Positions 42,904 to 52,365 are shown, numbered from the stretch's first letter. The stretch is DNA of 64,000 nt from Megasphaera_A sueciensis (GCF_050219315.1 NZ_CP116939.1:2356001-2420000); one strand, 5' to 3'. The notes: a model not told the origin generated them from the sequence alone. Program-made: numbers and translations.

Positions 42904-43716
42904 TTGCGCATTTGGAAATGGAGCTGTCTGTTCTTGTTAAGTTGTATGATACTGACAGGCTGTGGTGGTTCCTCTACGCAGAAAGCGGATACCGGAGTAC
43001 CGGCAGAAACTTCGCAAAAGCAGGTGGAAATGGCTGTTCCGCCTAAAGGGATTCCCGTTCTCATGTACCACATGATCGGGGAAGTAAAGGATAATGATGC
43101 CGTATTGTCGGAAGCGCATTTGCGGGAGCAGATGAAATTTTTAAAGGATAATGATTTCCATCCCATTTCTTTAAATCAGCTATATGAATATATGGTTCAT
43201 AATAAGCCGGTGCCTGTGCGACCGGTTGTATTGACTTTTGATGACGGGTATCCTGATACGTATTCTATTGTTATGCCGATAATGAAAGAGTACGGATTTA
43301 AATGTACTGTGTTTATTCCTACCTATGATGCCGATCAAAGCACGCGGCTTACATGGAAACAAATTAAAACGATGCAGGAAGGTGGTATGACTATAGCCTC
43401 CCATGGGTATCACCATAATCGGCTGAGTGATATGAAGGAACATATATTAGCTGATGAAATTGAAAAAAGTCAGGAAGAACTGTATCAGCAGCTGGGGATC
43501 ACAAATGAATTTTTCTGTTATCCCTACGGAGGTAATAATCCAGCAGCTGAAGCAGCTTTGAAAAAAGCCGGTATTAAATTAGCATTTACCATGAACGGCG
43601 GCTGGGCGAAATATGGCGATGATCCGTATGCTGTTAAACGTATATGGATTGGAAATGCTGTAGATATCGCTAATTTTAAGCAACGCGTGACGACAGAACA
43701 GTACGATCAACGATAA
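42904..43716 (+). CDS. Polysaccharide deacetylase lipoprotein
   Basis: A 270-residue NodB-domain lipoprotein. The signal peptide ends at lipobox MILTGCGG. The NodB domain starts near GIPVLMYHMIG and has VVLTFDDGYPDTY (metal/catalytic Asp pair) and IASHGYHHNRLSDM (metal His pair), then FCYPYGG. It likely deacetylates an exopolysaccharide or peptidoglycan outside the cell. The start is TTG at 42904 behind AAAGGAGGG. First of four genes in a glycan/surface cluster. Confidence 0.88.
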   Translation: MRIWKWSCLFLLSCMILTGCGGSSTQKADTGVPAETSQKQVEMAVPPKGIPVLMYHMIGEVKDNDAVLSEAHLREQMKFLKDNDFHPISLNQLYEYMVHNKPVPVRPVVLTFDDGYPDTYSIVMPIMKEYGFKCTVFIPTYDADQSTRLTWKQIKTMQEGGMTIASHGYHHNRLSDMKEHILADEIEKSQEELYQQLGITNEFFCYPYGGNNPAAEAALKKAGIKLAFTMNGGWAKYGDDPYAVKRIWIGNAVDIANFKQRVTTEQYDQR

Positions 43717-43752
43717 CGTGTTGTCCCAAATCTTTTTTTTCAGAGGTTGAGA

Positions 43753-44694
43753 ATGAAAAAATACAAAGAAGTTGCAAAATTTGTTGTTGTACTGCTCCTG
43801 TTTTTTACGGTTACATCACCTTTTGTTGTTTTATTCGGTCCCTTTGACAATATTAAGCGGACTGTTGTGGGAGCTATTTTAAAGAGTCGTCATCCGCAAT
43901 ATATTACATGGCTTTTTTCTCAGGATGAGATTGATAAAATATTGGGTGGTATTAGTACAGCGCCAAAACAAGAATTGTTTAAATTTAAGAATCGTACCGA
44001 TTCCACATTGAAACTGCAGAAAATTGATTCCAGCCGATTTAAGGGTTTTTTATTGGAAATACCAGATCCTAAACGAGTAAAGGTAGCGACGGCAGAGAAT
44101 ATGGAAGAAAAAGGTGATACAACCAGCGACATTGCTAAACAAAATAATGCGGTGGCGGCTATTAACGCCGGTGGATTTTATGATGCCAATGGTACGGGCA
44201 CTGGTCGTAGTCCCTACGGCTTCATTATACATAATGGCAAGTTTTTGCTTGGTGCTGATTCCAGTGACAGTGAAGTCAATGAATTTATTGGTTTTAATAA
44301 AGACGGAAATCTTCTTGCCGGTAATTATAGTAAGGGAGAATTGATTTCTATGGGTGTGCAGGAAGGGATTTCCTTTGGACCGGCGTTAATTGTCAATGGG
44401 CAGAAGATGATTACGAATGGTGATGGAGGCTGGGGTGTTGGTCCGCGTACTGCTATCGGCCAGCGGAAAGATGGCACCGTGTTGTTTTTGGTGATTGACG
44501 GGAGACAGCCTGGATACGCTATAGGAGCTACTCTCCGTGATTTGCAAAACATTATGTATGAACAGGGTGCTTATATTGCTGCAAATCTTGATGGCGGATC
44601 GAGTTCGACATTGTTTTTGAATGGTGAGGTTGTGAATAAACCGGCCGATTTGTTGGGGGAACGCATGATTCCGACAGCATTTATCGTAAAATAG
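43753..44694 (+). CDS. Phosphodiester glycosidase (NAGPA-domain) protein
   Basis: A 313-residue protein with an N-terminal membrane anchor (about 8-30). A NAGPA/DUF2233 domain follows, with AAINAGGFYDANGTGTGRSPYG, ISFGPALIVNGQ, GVGPRTAIGQRKDG and NLDGGSSSTLFLNG, all typical of the phosphodiester glycosidase fold. The predicted role is hydrolysis of sugar phosphodiesters on the surface. ATG 43753 has AGAGG seven bases before. It lies 36 bases after the deacetylase gene. Confidence 0.88.
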   Translation: MKKYKEVAKFVVVLLLFFTVTSPFVVLFGPFDNIKRTVVGAILKSRHPQYITWLFSQDEIDKILGGISTAPKQELFKFKNRTDSTLKLQKIDSSRFKGFLLEIPDPKRVKVATAENMEEKGDTTSDIAKQNNAVAAINAGGFYDANGTGTGRSPYGFIIHNGKFLLGADSSDSEVNEFIGFNKDGNLLAGNYSKGELISMGVQEGISFGPALIVNGQKMITNGDGGWGVGPRTAIGQRKDGTVLFLVIDGRQPGYAIGATLRDLQNIMYEQGAYIAANLDGGSSSTLFLNGEVVNKPADLLGERMIPTAFIVK

Positions 44695-44703
44695 GAGGAA
44701 CGT

Positions 44704-45603
44704 ATGAAGCTAGGAAAGGTTCTTTTGACATTTGCCATCGGGATAGCTATTCAGTTAGGCGTATATTTTTATTTGGATAGAGTCCTCTTTGCACCAACTT
44801 CAGACTTTCAAATTGGTAGTACCAGCCAACAGGAGGCGGCTGGCTTTGGGGCGGAACCAACAGGACAATCCTATTATTCCTTTGATAAGCGGTTTATGGC
44901 GACTATATTGGAGGATCAGGTCAATATTTATGAAGCCGGTAAAAAGGGTGAGCCGCAGCATGTTAGCTTGCATGGACGGAAGGTATCCTTCTTTGAATGG
45001 CTGCCAGATCGAGACTTAGCTATTTTTGCTTCTTATGGAAAAGATAGTAAAACCGGGAGATTTGGAGTCTATATTGCCCAATATAATCCGCTGTATCCGG
45101 ATCATGAACTGGATACGCCTATCGAAGATGCGCCGCGGGATAGTAAAATTACGGATGCAGCTTATTCTACAGCGACTAATGTCGTTTATATGAAGTTGGA
45201 AGTAGGAAAAGATCAGTATCGTATTTATCGTACAGATGCTAATTATGATACACGGCGTATTCGTGTTCAGGCAGAGAATATTGGCCGGATTGCCGTATTT
45301 TATGATCAAGATATATTTTTCTATGATAATCTAAGAACGGGTGTTGTATATATGTTTAAAGGGTCAGATAGCAGTTGGCGCACTATTTCTCCCAGTGGGA
45401 AATTTCGTTTGATCGGCATTGACGGACAGGAAATATTCATAGCGGAAATGAATAAAGAGGATAATGTCATTGCTGCATATCGCGGCAGACTGGGTGTAGG
45501 GTTTAAGAAAATAGCAACATACAGTACACCGGAAGAGTTTTCAAAGATTACATTAAATAGTATGCATGAAGCCTCAGATAAGGCGGATAACACGAAAAAA
45601 TAG
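44704..45603 (+). CDS. Membrane-anchored protein of unknown function, beta-propeller-like
   Basis: A 299-residue protein with one N-terminal membrane helix (about 5-27) and a long extracellular region. Repeats such as YYSFDKRFMATILEDQVNIYEA, FFEWLPDRDLAIFASYG and ISPSGKFRLIGIDGQEIFIAEM have a rhythm of beta-strands like a propeller. No catalytic motif recognised. The start lies nine bases after the glycosidase gene stop, behind AGGAGG, so it belongs to the same operon and probably the same envelope process. Confidence 0.65.
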   Translation: MKLGKVLLTFAIGIAIQLGVYFYLDRVLFAPTSDFQIGSTSQQEAAGFGAEPTGQSYYSFDKRFMATILEDQVNIYEAGKKGEPQHVSLHGRKVSFFEWLPDRDLAIFASYGKDSKTGRFGVYIAQYNPLYPDHELDTPIEDAPRDSKITDAAYSTATNVVYMKLEVGKDQYRIYRTDANYDTRRIRVQAENIGRIAVFYDQDIFFYDNLRTGVVYMFKGSDSSWRTISPSGKFRLIGIDGQEIFIAEMNKEDNVIAAYRGRLGVGFKKIATYSTPEEFSKITLNSMHEASDKADNTKK

Positions 45604-45614
45604 AGGGTTGTATT

Positions 45615-45950
45615 ATGGCAAAAAATAAAATTCCTAAGAACAGATCGTTAAATGAAATGCTGACAGGTATAAAAGAAGAAATTACGTTTGAAAATACGGG
45701 ATGGGATGATGAAGAAACCGGTAAACGGCCCGTTGTCAATAGGGCAGGAAAGAAGCAGACCGCGGCGGATTTCCGATCTCAATTCTTTACCCCTGATTTA
45801 CAGGAAAAGGTAGGAAAAATCTTGCTGGATATTAAGTTGGCCTATTATAAAGATGGCATAGGAGATATTTCTTTTGAAGTGGTGAAAGACGGCCGAAATG
45901 TTTTAATTAAGACCGTACCAAAAACATCCAAAAAATTAAAACAGCAATAA
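45615..45950 (+). CDS. Small protein of unknown function, end of the surface cluster
   Basis: A 111-residue basic protein without signal or membrane segment. The N-terminal part (MAKNKIPKNRSLNEMLTGIKEEITFENTGWDDEE) is polar; the C-terminal half (LQEKVGKILLDIKLAYYKDG, IGDISFEVVKDGRNVLIKTV) looks like a small folded domain. It lies 11 bases after the propeller-like gene. Not recognised; probably cytoplasmic. Confidence 0.6.
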   Translation: MAKNKIPKNRSLNEMLTGIKEEITFENTGWDDEETGKRPVVNRAGKKQTAADFRSQFFTPDLQEKVGKILLDIKLAYYKDGIGDISFEVVKDGRNVLIKTVPKTSKKLKQQ

Positions 45951-45986
45951 ATATAATGGATGATTGACGTATATATTGCAGAAAAA

Positions 45987-46018
45987 AGGCGTTCAGGAAT
46001 TTTTCCCTGAACGCCTTT
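45987..46018. terminator. Bidirectional terminator
   Basis: The stem AGGCGTTCAGG/CCTGAACGCCT with A-run before and T-run after separates the converging surface cluster and the ketopantoate reductase pair. Confidence 0.85.
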
Positions 46019-46021
46019 ACT

Positions 46022-46936
46022 TTATTGTATTTCTTTGATTCGTTGGTTTATTTCACGATAAAACTTTTCAGAAAGCGGAACCGGAATGTTTAATTCATTG
46101 GCAGTTCGCACCAAATAACCGCTGAATGTATCCAGTTCACTTTGCCGACGGGCGATTATATCGCGAGCCAGTGAACTGGTAGTGTCTTTGTTTTTTTGTT
46201 CAGCAACACGTTGGTAGATGGTGTCTATGAGATTCGCATCAAGATTGATGCCTAAGCCTTTTCCTACAGCATAAGCCTCTTCTATCAAAATGCGAAATTC
46301 GGTAAGACGTTGTGGTTTTTTAAAAACTTCGCCGATAGTACTTTCGTAATATGCGGTAATAACATTATATGCACAATTCGTGATGTATTTATTCCATAGT
46401 TCTACTTGGATATCTTTGACAATGTGACATTTTAATCCTGGATGATTTAAGAGAGTGTGAATTTTTTCGTTGCAGGAGCTATTGTCTGAACCAATAAAAA
46501 TTCGGGCAAATTTTCCCATTTGCCGGATAGAATAATCACTATTGTAAGCAGCGTTTATATATATGGTAGAATCAATTATATGACCTGTTTTTATCAGTTT
46601 TCGGACAATGTTTGCATGATTGACTCCGTTTAAAACAAGTACAATAATGGTATGGTCAGCAACACAAGGCAAAACTGCCGATACCGCTGTTTCCAGTGAA
46701 TAGTTTTTAACACAGACAAAAATTATATCTTGTATGCCCGTACTTGCTGGATTATCTGTAATGCGCGGATAGGCGATGTGTTCGCCAAAATAATCACTGT
46801 GCAGGATAAGTCCGTTTTTTTGCAAGGCATCTTTACGTTTTTTGCGGGCAATAAGGGTTACACCTGCGTAATTTGCACAAAGAACAGAAGCTAAATATCC
46901 TCCGACACCGCCAATACCTGTTACCATTATTTTCAT
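46022..46936 (-). CDS. Ketopantoate reductase-family protein, copy 1
   Basis: A 304-residue NADP-dependent 2-dehydropantoate 2-reductase homologue. The Rossmann motif MVTGIGGVGGYLASVL is at the N-terminus; the substrate-binding motif LWNKYITNCAYNVITA holds the catalytic Lys and Asn residues. The family also includes reductases of other 2-keto acids. It lies 26 bases downstream of a close paralogue, the result of a tandem duplication. Which of the two is PanE cannot be said. Confidence 0.85.
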   Translation of the reverse strand: MKIMVTGIGGVGGYLASVLCANYAGVTLIARKKRKDALQKNGLILHSDYFGEHIAYPRITDNPASTGIQDIIFVCVKNYSLETAVSAVLPCVADHTIIVLVLNGVNHANIVRKLIKTGHIIDSTIYINAAYNSDYSIRQMGKFARIFIGSDNSSCNEKIHTLLNHPGLKCHIVKDIQVELWNKYITNCAYNVITAYYESTIGEVFKKPQRLTEFRILIEEAYAVGKGLGINLDANLIDTIYQRVAEQKNKDTTSSLARDIIARRQSELDTFSGYLVRTANELNIPVPLSEKFYREINQRIKEIQ

Positions 46937-46962
46937 GATATATTCCTCCGATTATGATGGGA

Positions 46963-47871
46963 CTATTTTGTCATTTCTTTTAATTCCTTGTACATTCGTT
47001 CAGAAAGGGGAATAGGAACCTCTAATTCATGGGCTGTCCTTACTAGATAGCCGCTGAAAGTTTCTAATTCGATAGGCAGGTGGGCTATGGTATCACGTGC
47101 CATGGAACTGGTAGCATCTAAGGTACGATGATGCGTCATGCGGTCAAATACTGAATCCGCTAAATCATAGGGAATGGGAATGTTTTTTGCTTCAGCAACA
47201 AAGCAGGCCTCTTCAATCAGGGTATGAAATTCCTGCAACCGTTCCGGTGGGGTTAACAGTCCCCGGGTTGTACATTGGTAACGTGCTGTAATTGTGTTAT
47301 ATGCGCAGTTGGTGATAAACTTTGTCCACATTTCAACATCCATGTTTTTTGGGATAGAGCAATCAAGAATTCCTACGTGATTTAATAAGGATACAATATG
47401 CTGTGCGTGTTCTTTATTGGGAGCATCAACTAATACCCTGGCATAGTCGCCGGTTTGTGTAATGGAATAGTCCTCGTTATAGGCTGCGGTAATATATATC
47501 AGCGCGTTAACAACGATTCCTTCTTTTAAAAAGCGGCAGGTCGTTTCATAGTGGTCAATGCCGTTAAGGATAGGTACAATGATCGTGTGGGAATTGATGC
47601 AAGGCTGAATTGCCGTTAACGCCTCAAGCAGTGAAAAATTTTTGACACAGACAAAAATTACATCCTGAATACCTATGTCGGCAGGATTTTCCAACACGGT
47701 GGGATGAAAGATTTTTTCTCCCATGCGTTCACTGTGAAGAACGAGACCTTTTTCTTGTAATGCTTGGCGTCGTTTTTTGCGGGCAATGATCGTCACTTCT
47801 TTATGATTTGCACACAGGACAGAGGCGATATATCCTCCGACACCGCCAATGCCGGTTACCATCAATTTCAT
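46963..47871 (-). CDS. Ketopantoate reductase-family protein, copy 2
   Basis: A 302-residue paralogue of the next gene downstream, about half identical by eye over the full length. MVTGIGGVGGYIASVLCANH is the NADP site and MWTKFITNCAYNTITARY the catalytic Lys/Asn motif. The pair shares VCVKNFSLLEA/VCVKNYSLETA and similar C-termini (FSGYLVRTA.EL.VP.PLSE). First gene of a two-gene minus-strand operon. Divergent from the metal ATPase. Confidence 0.85.
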   Translation of the reverse strand: MKLMVTGIGGVGGYIASVLCANHKEVTIIARKKRRQALQEKGLVLHSERMGEKIFHPTVLENPADIGIQDVIFVCVKNFSLLEALTAIQPCINSHTIIVPILNGIDHYETTCRFLKEGIVVNALIYITAAYNEDYSITQTGDYARVLVDAPNKEHAQHIVSLLNHVGILDCSIPKNMDVEMWTKFITNCAYNTITARYQCTTRGLLTPPERLQEFHTLIEEACFVAEAKNIPIPYDLADSVFDRMTHHRTLDATSSMARDTIAHLPIELETFSGYLVRTAHELEVPIPLSERMYKELKEMTK

Positions 47872-48030
47872 AAAAACCCTTCCTTCCAGTAATAATAAAT
47901 ACTATTTTATTATATATCAAAGCTAAGCGGAAACATAGAAAAGTTTTGTTAAAATTAAAAATATGTTACTTTTTTTAATTTGCTGAAAATTTTTCTTATT
48001 TATTATTTTCGTATGTAGCTGTAAAAAAAA

Positions 48031-48072
48031 AACATATGAACACTTGAACATATGTTAAAATAATGATATGAT
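48031..48072 (+). promoter_or_regulatory. Promoter with overlapping dyad before the metal ATPase
   Basis: AACATATG (48031-48038) and CATATGTT (48049-48056) form a dyad with a 10-base spacer. The -35 TTGAAC (48044-48049) lies within it and the -10 TATGAT is at 48067-48072 (17-base spacing). This suits repression by a metal-sensing ArsR/SmtB-type regulator. Confidence 0.65.
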
Positions 48073-48109
48073 AATGATACAGAAAATATAGCAGAGTGGA
48101 GGAAAAAAT

Positions 48110-50041
48110 ATGAATAAGGATAGTATTCCTGTTATGGAGGAAGTTTATGTCTCCGTGAAACATCATGAATCCGCACATTGTTCTTGTTGTAATCACGATC
48201 ACGCAGAAAAAAAAAGGAATATTTGGATAGGCGGTTTGGGAATTGCCTTATTTTTACTCACGTTTATATCCGGAGTAATATCAGAACCATATGATATCAT
48301 TTTATATAGTATAGCGTATTTACTATTGGGAAAAGATATTCTTCAGTCCGCGGTGTCTAATATGATCCACGGACGTCCGTTTGATGAAACGTTTCTTATG
48401 GCGGCCGCTACCTTGGGCGCTTTTGCAATTGGAGAATATCCGGAAGCTGTCGGAGTGATGCTTTTTAGCCGAATTGGAGAAGCTTTTGAGGAACGAGCTG
48501 TTGACAAAAGCCGCGGGCAGATTATGAAGGCTGTCGATTTGCGTCCGCAGTCAGTGCAGCGGATTACAAAAAAAAATGATTGGGAAACGATCCCCGCAGC
48601 GGAGGCCGATATAGGAGATATATTGCTGGTTCGTGTGGGGGATAGAATCCCGCTGGATGGTACCGTTATTGAAGGACGCAGTTTTATTGATACCTCAGCC
48701 GTAACGGGAGAACCGGTGCCTGTTTTGTGTGAGGAGGGACACCGCGTAATGTCCGGAGGTATTAATATTTCTGGAGTGCTGAAAATAGAGGTTATAAAAA
48801 GATTGTCAGAATCAATGGTTACTAAAATATTGGAATCGGTTGAAACGGCAGCTGCCAATAAGCCTAAATTAGATCGCTTTATTACCCGATTTTCCCGCGT
48901 ATATACGCCGGTTGTTGTAGGGATTGCTGTTATGACGGCGTTTATACCATCGATGATAACGGGGGAATGGCATCAGTGGATTTATATAGCATTGACTTTT
49001 TTAGTTATTAGCTGTCCTTGTGCGTTGGTACTTAGCGTTCCGTTATCTTTTTTTGCAGGGATAGGAGCCGCTTCTAAACAAGGAATTTTATTTAAAAGCG
49101 GCAATGCTGTTGAACAAATGAAACGCATTAAAGCCGTTGTTATGGATAAAACGGGGACTGTAACAAAAGGTGTTTTTACCGTACAAGATATTATACCGGC
49201 AGGTTCGGCGGAATCGGATGAAATATTGCGCATGTGTGCCTCGGCGGAACAGCATTCCTTGCATCCGATTGCACGGAGTGTTGTCATGGCGGCAAAAAAT
49301 AAAAATTTAGTTTTATATAAAACGGTGCAAAACCAAGAGATAGCAGGAGAAGGTATAATTGCTGAAATCATGGGAAGTACCGTTTCGTGCGGTAATAAAA
49401 AATTAATGGATCGCTGTGATGTGATGGTTCCGGTTATACAAGATCCGGCATATGGATCAGAATTGTTTGTTGCGGTGGATCATATTTTCTGGGGACGTAT
49501 TATCATTTCCGATACCATTAAACCTGACGCAGCAGCGGCAGTGCGGAAAATTCATGAATTGGGTGCAGTCACAGCCATGCTTACCGGGGATTCGCAGGAT
49601 GCGGCAGCATATATTGCGCGGCAAACAGGCATGAATGAAATGAAGGCAAAACTGTTGCCGCAGGATAAAGTGGAACATATGGCAGCTTTGCGTAAAAAAT
49701 ATGGTCCCGTTATGTTTGTCGGTGATGGCATTAACGATGCTCCGGTTTTAGCTGGAGCTGATGTAGGTGCAGCTATGGGCAGTGGGGCAGATGCTGCCGT
49801 GGAAGCTGCGGATGTGGTCTTTCTTAACTCTCAAATGAGTGCGGTTCCCCAAGCTATGCATATTGCACGTGAAACGGTAGATATTGCAACGCAAAATATA
49901 GTTTTTGCACTTGGCATCAAAGCTATTATTATGGTGTTGGGACTTTTTGGGTATGCTTCTATGTGGGCTGCTGTTTTTGCCGATTCCGGAGTAGCCGCTT
50001 TATGTGTACTTAATGCAGCTCGTATGTTATATAAAAAATAA
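48110..50041 (+). CDS. cadA: Heavy-metal P1B-type ATPase (Zn/Cd/Pb exporter type)
   Basis: A 643-residue metal-pumping ATPase. The N-terminal 35 residues lack a full HMA domain but are rich in His/Cys (HHESAHCSCCNHDHAEKK), a likely metal-binding tail. The membrane CPC motif VISCPCALV, phosphorylation motif DKTGTVTKG, the HP dipeptide in EQHSLHPIA, and VGDGINDAPVL are intact. The CPC type and His tail suggest divalent soft metals such as zinc or cadmium. A good AGTGGAGGA site precedes the ATG. It has its own regulated promoter and no regulator gene adjacent. Confidence 0.9.
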   Translation: MNKDSIPVMEEVYVSVKHHESAHCSCCNHDHAEKKRNIWIGGLGIALFLLTFISGVISEPYDIILYSIAYLLLGKDILQSAVSNMIHGRPFDETFLMAAATLGAFAIGEYPEAVGVMLFSRIGEAFEERAVDKSRGQIMKAVDLRPQSVQRITKKNDWETIPAAEADIGDILLVRVGDRIPLDGTVIEGRSFIDTSAVTGEPVPVLCEEGHRVMSGGINISGVLKIEVIKRLSESMVTKILESVETAAANKPKLDRFITRFSRVYTPVVVGIAVMTAFIPSMITGEWHQWIYIALTFLVISCPCALVLSVPLSFFAGIGAASKQGILFKSGNAVEQMKRIKAVVMDKTGTVTKGVFTVQDIIPAGSAESDEILRMCASAEQHSLHPIARSVVMAAKNKNLVLYKTVQNQEIAGEGIIAEIMGSTVSCGNKKLMDRCDVMVPVIQDPAYGSELFVAVDHIFWGRIIISDTIKPDAAAAVRKIHELGAVTAMLTGDSQDAAAYIARQTGMNEMKAKLLPQDKVEHMAALRKKYGPVMFVGDGINDAPVLAGADVGAAMGSGADAAVEAADVVFLNSQMSAVPQAMHIARETVDIATQNIVFALGIKAIIMVLGLFGYASMWAAVFADSGVAALCVLNAARMLYKK

Positions 50042-50090
50042 CAGTTCTAATAAATTTCATGTGAAATAGTATGTTTTATATATCTTTCAT

Positions 50091-50119
50091 TTGCGTAAGT
50101 ATACTGCCTCGTCTATAAT
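50091..50119 (+). promoter_or_regulatory. Promoter of the cupin/nitrilase operon
   Basis: TTGCGT (50091-50096) and TATAAT (50114-50119) with 17-base spacing, about 30 bases before the cupin start codon. Confidence 0.7.
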
Positions 50120-50147
50120 AGAATAATCAATAAAAAATGGAGGCGGT

Positions 50148-50597
50148 ATGCATATGATTCGTCATTTTCATGAAGCTGATTATTCTTGGGATGATGTAGA
50201 TCGTTTGATATATAAGAATGATGGCAGCCCTTTTAAAGATGTGACGCGCCAGGTTTTATTCAATGGAATGGGAAATATTCCTTGTCAGCTGCGTTATTTT
50301 GAAGTTAAGGCAGGCGGATATTCTACACTGGAGCATCATGAACATGTTCATTTGGTGGTTGTTTTCCGAGGACAAGGCCAGGTTCTGCTCGGTAAGCACA
50401 TACACGATGTGAAGTGCGGAGATGTAATTTCTATTGCACCGCAGGAACTACATCAGTTTCGTGCTAATAAGGGAGAATCGCTGGGATTTCTCTGTCTGGT
50501 CAATGTGGATCGTGATAAAGTTAAGTTACCGACAGCAGAAGAATTGAAAGGCATGAAACAACATCAGGAAATCAAAGAATTTTTTGAAAGCTGCTGA
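50148..50597 (+). CDS. Cupin-domain protein
   Basis: A 149-residue single cupin. Motif 1 is YSTLEHHEHVHLVVVFRGQG with three possible His metal ligands, and motif 2 is PQELHQFRANKGESLG. GGAGGCGG precedes the ATG at 50148; ATG 50154 is an alternative. The nitrilase gene begins 19 bases later. Role unknown; its partners suggest a step or sensor in amide/amino-acid conjugate breakdown, which is inference. Confidence 0.85.
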   Translation: MHMIRHFHEADYSWDDVDRLIYKNDGSPFKDVTRQVLFNGMGNIPCQLRYFEVKAGGYSTLEHHEHVHLVVVFRGQGQVLLGKHIHDVKCGDVISIAPQELHQFRANKGESLGFLCLVNVDRDKVKLPTAEELKGMKQHQEIKEFFESC

Positions 50598-50616
50598 CTT
50601 GCCGGGAGGGATATAT

Positions 50617-51402
50617 ATGAGAATATCAGCCATACAATTTGCTGTTAAATTAGGAGATATAGAGTTTAATTATGCTGCCGCCGAACGATTGATACGCAAG
50701 GCGGCCCAACAGGGAACGGATAGTGTTGTATTGCCGGAATTGTGGAACACATCTTTTTACCCCCCCAATGTAGAAGCACTGGCTGATACAGACGGGGAGC
50801 GGACGAAACCGTTCCTGGAAAATCTGGCGAAAACATACGGCATAAATATTGTTGGCGGCTCTGTTGCTAACAAGCGTAAGGGGCAGTTGTACAATACTAC
50901 CTTTATTGTGGATCGGAAGGGGACTATAGTGTCATCTTATGACAAGGTACATTTGTTTACCCCGGGAAAAGAAGAAAAAGTTTTTACTGCAGGAAATACT
51001 ATGAATATTTTTTCCTTAGACGAAGTGCAGATGGCATCGGTTATTTGTTATGATATTCGGTTTTGTGAATGGATAAGAAAGGCAGCACTTTCGGGAATTC
51101 AGCTTCTTTTTGTGCCGGCAGCTTGGCCGTATCCGCGATTAAATCATTGGCAAATTCTGAATCAGGCGCGTGCGATTGAGAACCAAGTATTTATTGCTGC
51201 TGTTAATAGCTGCGGTACTTCTGGAACGCTGAAGTTCTGCGGACATACGATGCTGATTGATCCTTGGGGCGAAATAATCGCGCAAGGAGAAGATGAGGAA
51301 CGAATCGTTGCCGCAGATCTAGATTTTTCAGTAATCAAAAGTATTCGGGATAAAATAAATGTGTTTTATGATCGACGGCCGGAGCTCTACAATATAGAAT
51401 AA
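50617..51402 (+). CDS. Carbon-nitrogen hydrolase (nitrilase superfamily)
   Basis: A 262-residue amidohydrolase with the Glu-Lys-Cys triad visible: Glu41 in VVLPELW, Lys110 in SYDKVHLF and Cys144 in SVICYDIRF. These enzymes cleave linear amides such as omega-amides of keto acids or N-carbamoyl compounds. ATG 50617 behind GGGAGGG is the clear start; the in-frame stretch before it lacks a ribosome-binding site. Second gene of a four-gene operon. Confidence 0.92.
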   Translation: MRISAIQFAVKLGDIEFNYAAAERLIRKAAQQGTDSVVLPELWNTSFYPPNVEALADTDGERTKPFLENLAKTYGINIVGGSVANKRKGQLYNTTFIVDRKGTIVSSYDKVHLFTPGKEEKVFTAGNTMNIFSLDEVQMASVICYDIRFCEWIRKAALSGIQLLFVPAAWPYPRLNHWQILNQARAIENQVFIAAVNSCGTSGTLKFCGHTMLIDPWGEIIAQGEDEERIVAADLDFSVIKSIRDKINVFYDRRPELYNIE

Positions 51403-51417
51403 AAGAAGGTTGATGAG

Positions 51418-52365
51418 ATGGAAGGAGCTATTCACGGCTTACAAGGGATATTCGAAGTATTATTTATTATTGGAATCGGTTTTGTCCTAGCTAAAAAAAA
51501 CTGGTTTGATACAGCCAGCAGTGCACTGCTTACACGTTTCATTATGAAAATTTCTCTTCCTTTATATTTGTTTTGCAATATTCAGAAAGATTTTACCCGA
51601 GAATCTTTGCTGGCTATGGCGCCGGATTTAGTGCTCCCTTTTGCATCTATTATAGCAGCCTATATTGTAGGCCGCATAGTTGTAAAAATTCTGCATATTC
51701 ATAAAGACCGCCAAGGATTGTTTATCGTGTTCTTCTTTATTGCCAATACGATTTTTATCGGGCTGCCTGTTAATCTGGCTTTATTTGGCCCGCAGAGCAT
51801 TCCTTCCGTTATGCTATATTACATGGCCAATACCGTTATGTTTTGGACGCTTGGCGTATATCACATCGTTAATGATACCATGGCCGGCAAATCGGGTATG
51901 TCAATGCTTTCCCTGCCGGCCTTAAAAAAAGTTTTTTCACCGCCGTTATTAGGATTTCTGGTTGGTCTTGCGATGACTTTATTCGATTTACGGTTGCCGG
52001 ATTTTGTGATAGCTTCTTTTCAATATGTGGGGAATGTAGCAACTCCTATGGCGCTGATTGTTATTGGGATAGAAATGAGTACGATTCCGTTGACCCAAAT
52101 TACATGGGACAGAGATGTTATCGGTGCACTCATTGGTCGGTTTGTTGTTTGTCCCGTCTGCGTACTTATCTTGCTGCCGTTTATTCCTGTAACGGATATG
52201 TCGGCAAAGGTATTTACCATGCAAGCCAGTATGCCAGCTATGACTAATATGACTATTGTTGCTAAGTCTGTGGGTGCGGATGTGGAATATTCCACGGCGG
52301 TGAGCTTTATTTCTATTATATTGGGGATGCTTGTTATTCCTATATATATGTTTATTATCGGTTAA
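51418..52365 (+). CDS. AEC-family transporter (auxin efflux carrier family)
   Basis: A 315-residue carrier with about ten hydrophobic segments in two repeats. Family features are FIMKISLPLYLFCNIQKDF, FIANTIFIGLPVNLALFG and MPAMTNMTIVAKSVGAD near the C-terminus. Bacterial members move malate or other carboxylates. It lies 15 bases after the nitrilase and 12 bases before the M20 gene, which suggests uptake or export of their substrate or product. Confidence 0.88.
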   Translation: MEGAIHGLQGIFEVLFIIGIGFVLAKKNWFDTASSALLTRFIMKISLPLYLFCNIQKDFTRESLLAMAPDLVLPFASIIAAYIVGRIVVKILHIHKDRQGLFIVFFFIANTIFIGLPVNLALFGPQSIPSVMLYYMANTVMFWTLGVYHIVNDTMAGKSGMSMLSLPALKKVFSPPLLGFLVGLAMTLFDLRLPDFVIASFQYVGNVATPMALIVIGIEMSTIPLTQITWDRDVIGALIGRFVVCPVCVLILLPFIPVTDMSAKVFTMQASMPAMTNMTIVAKSVGADVEYSTAVSFISIILGMLVIPIYMFIIG

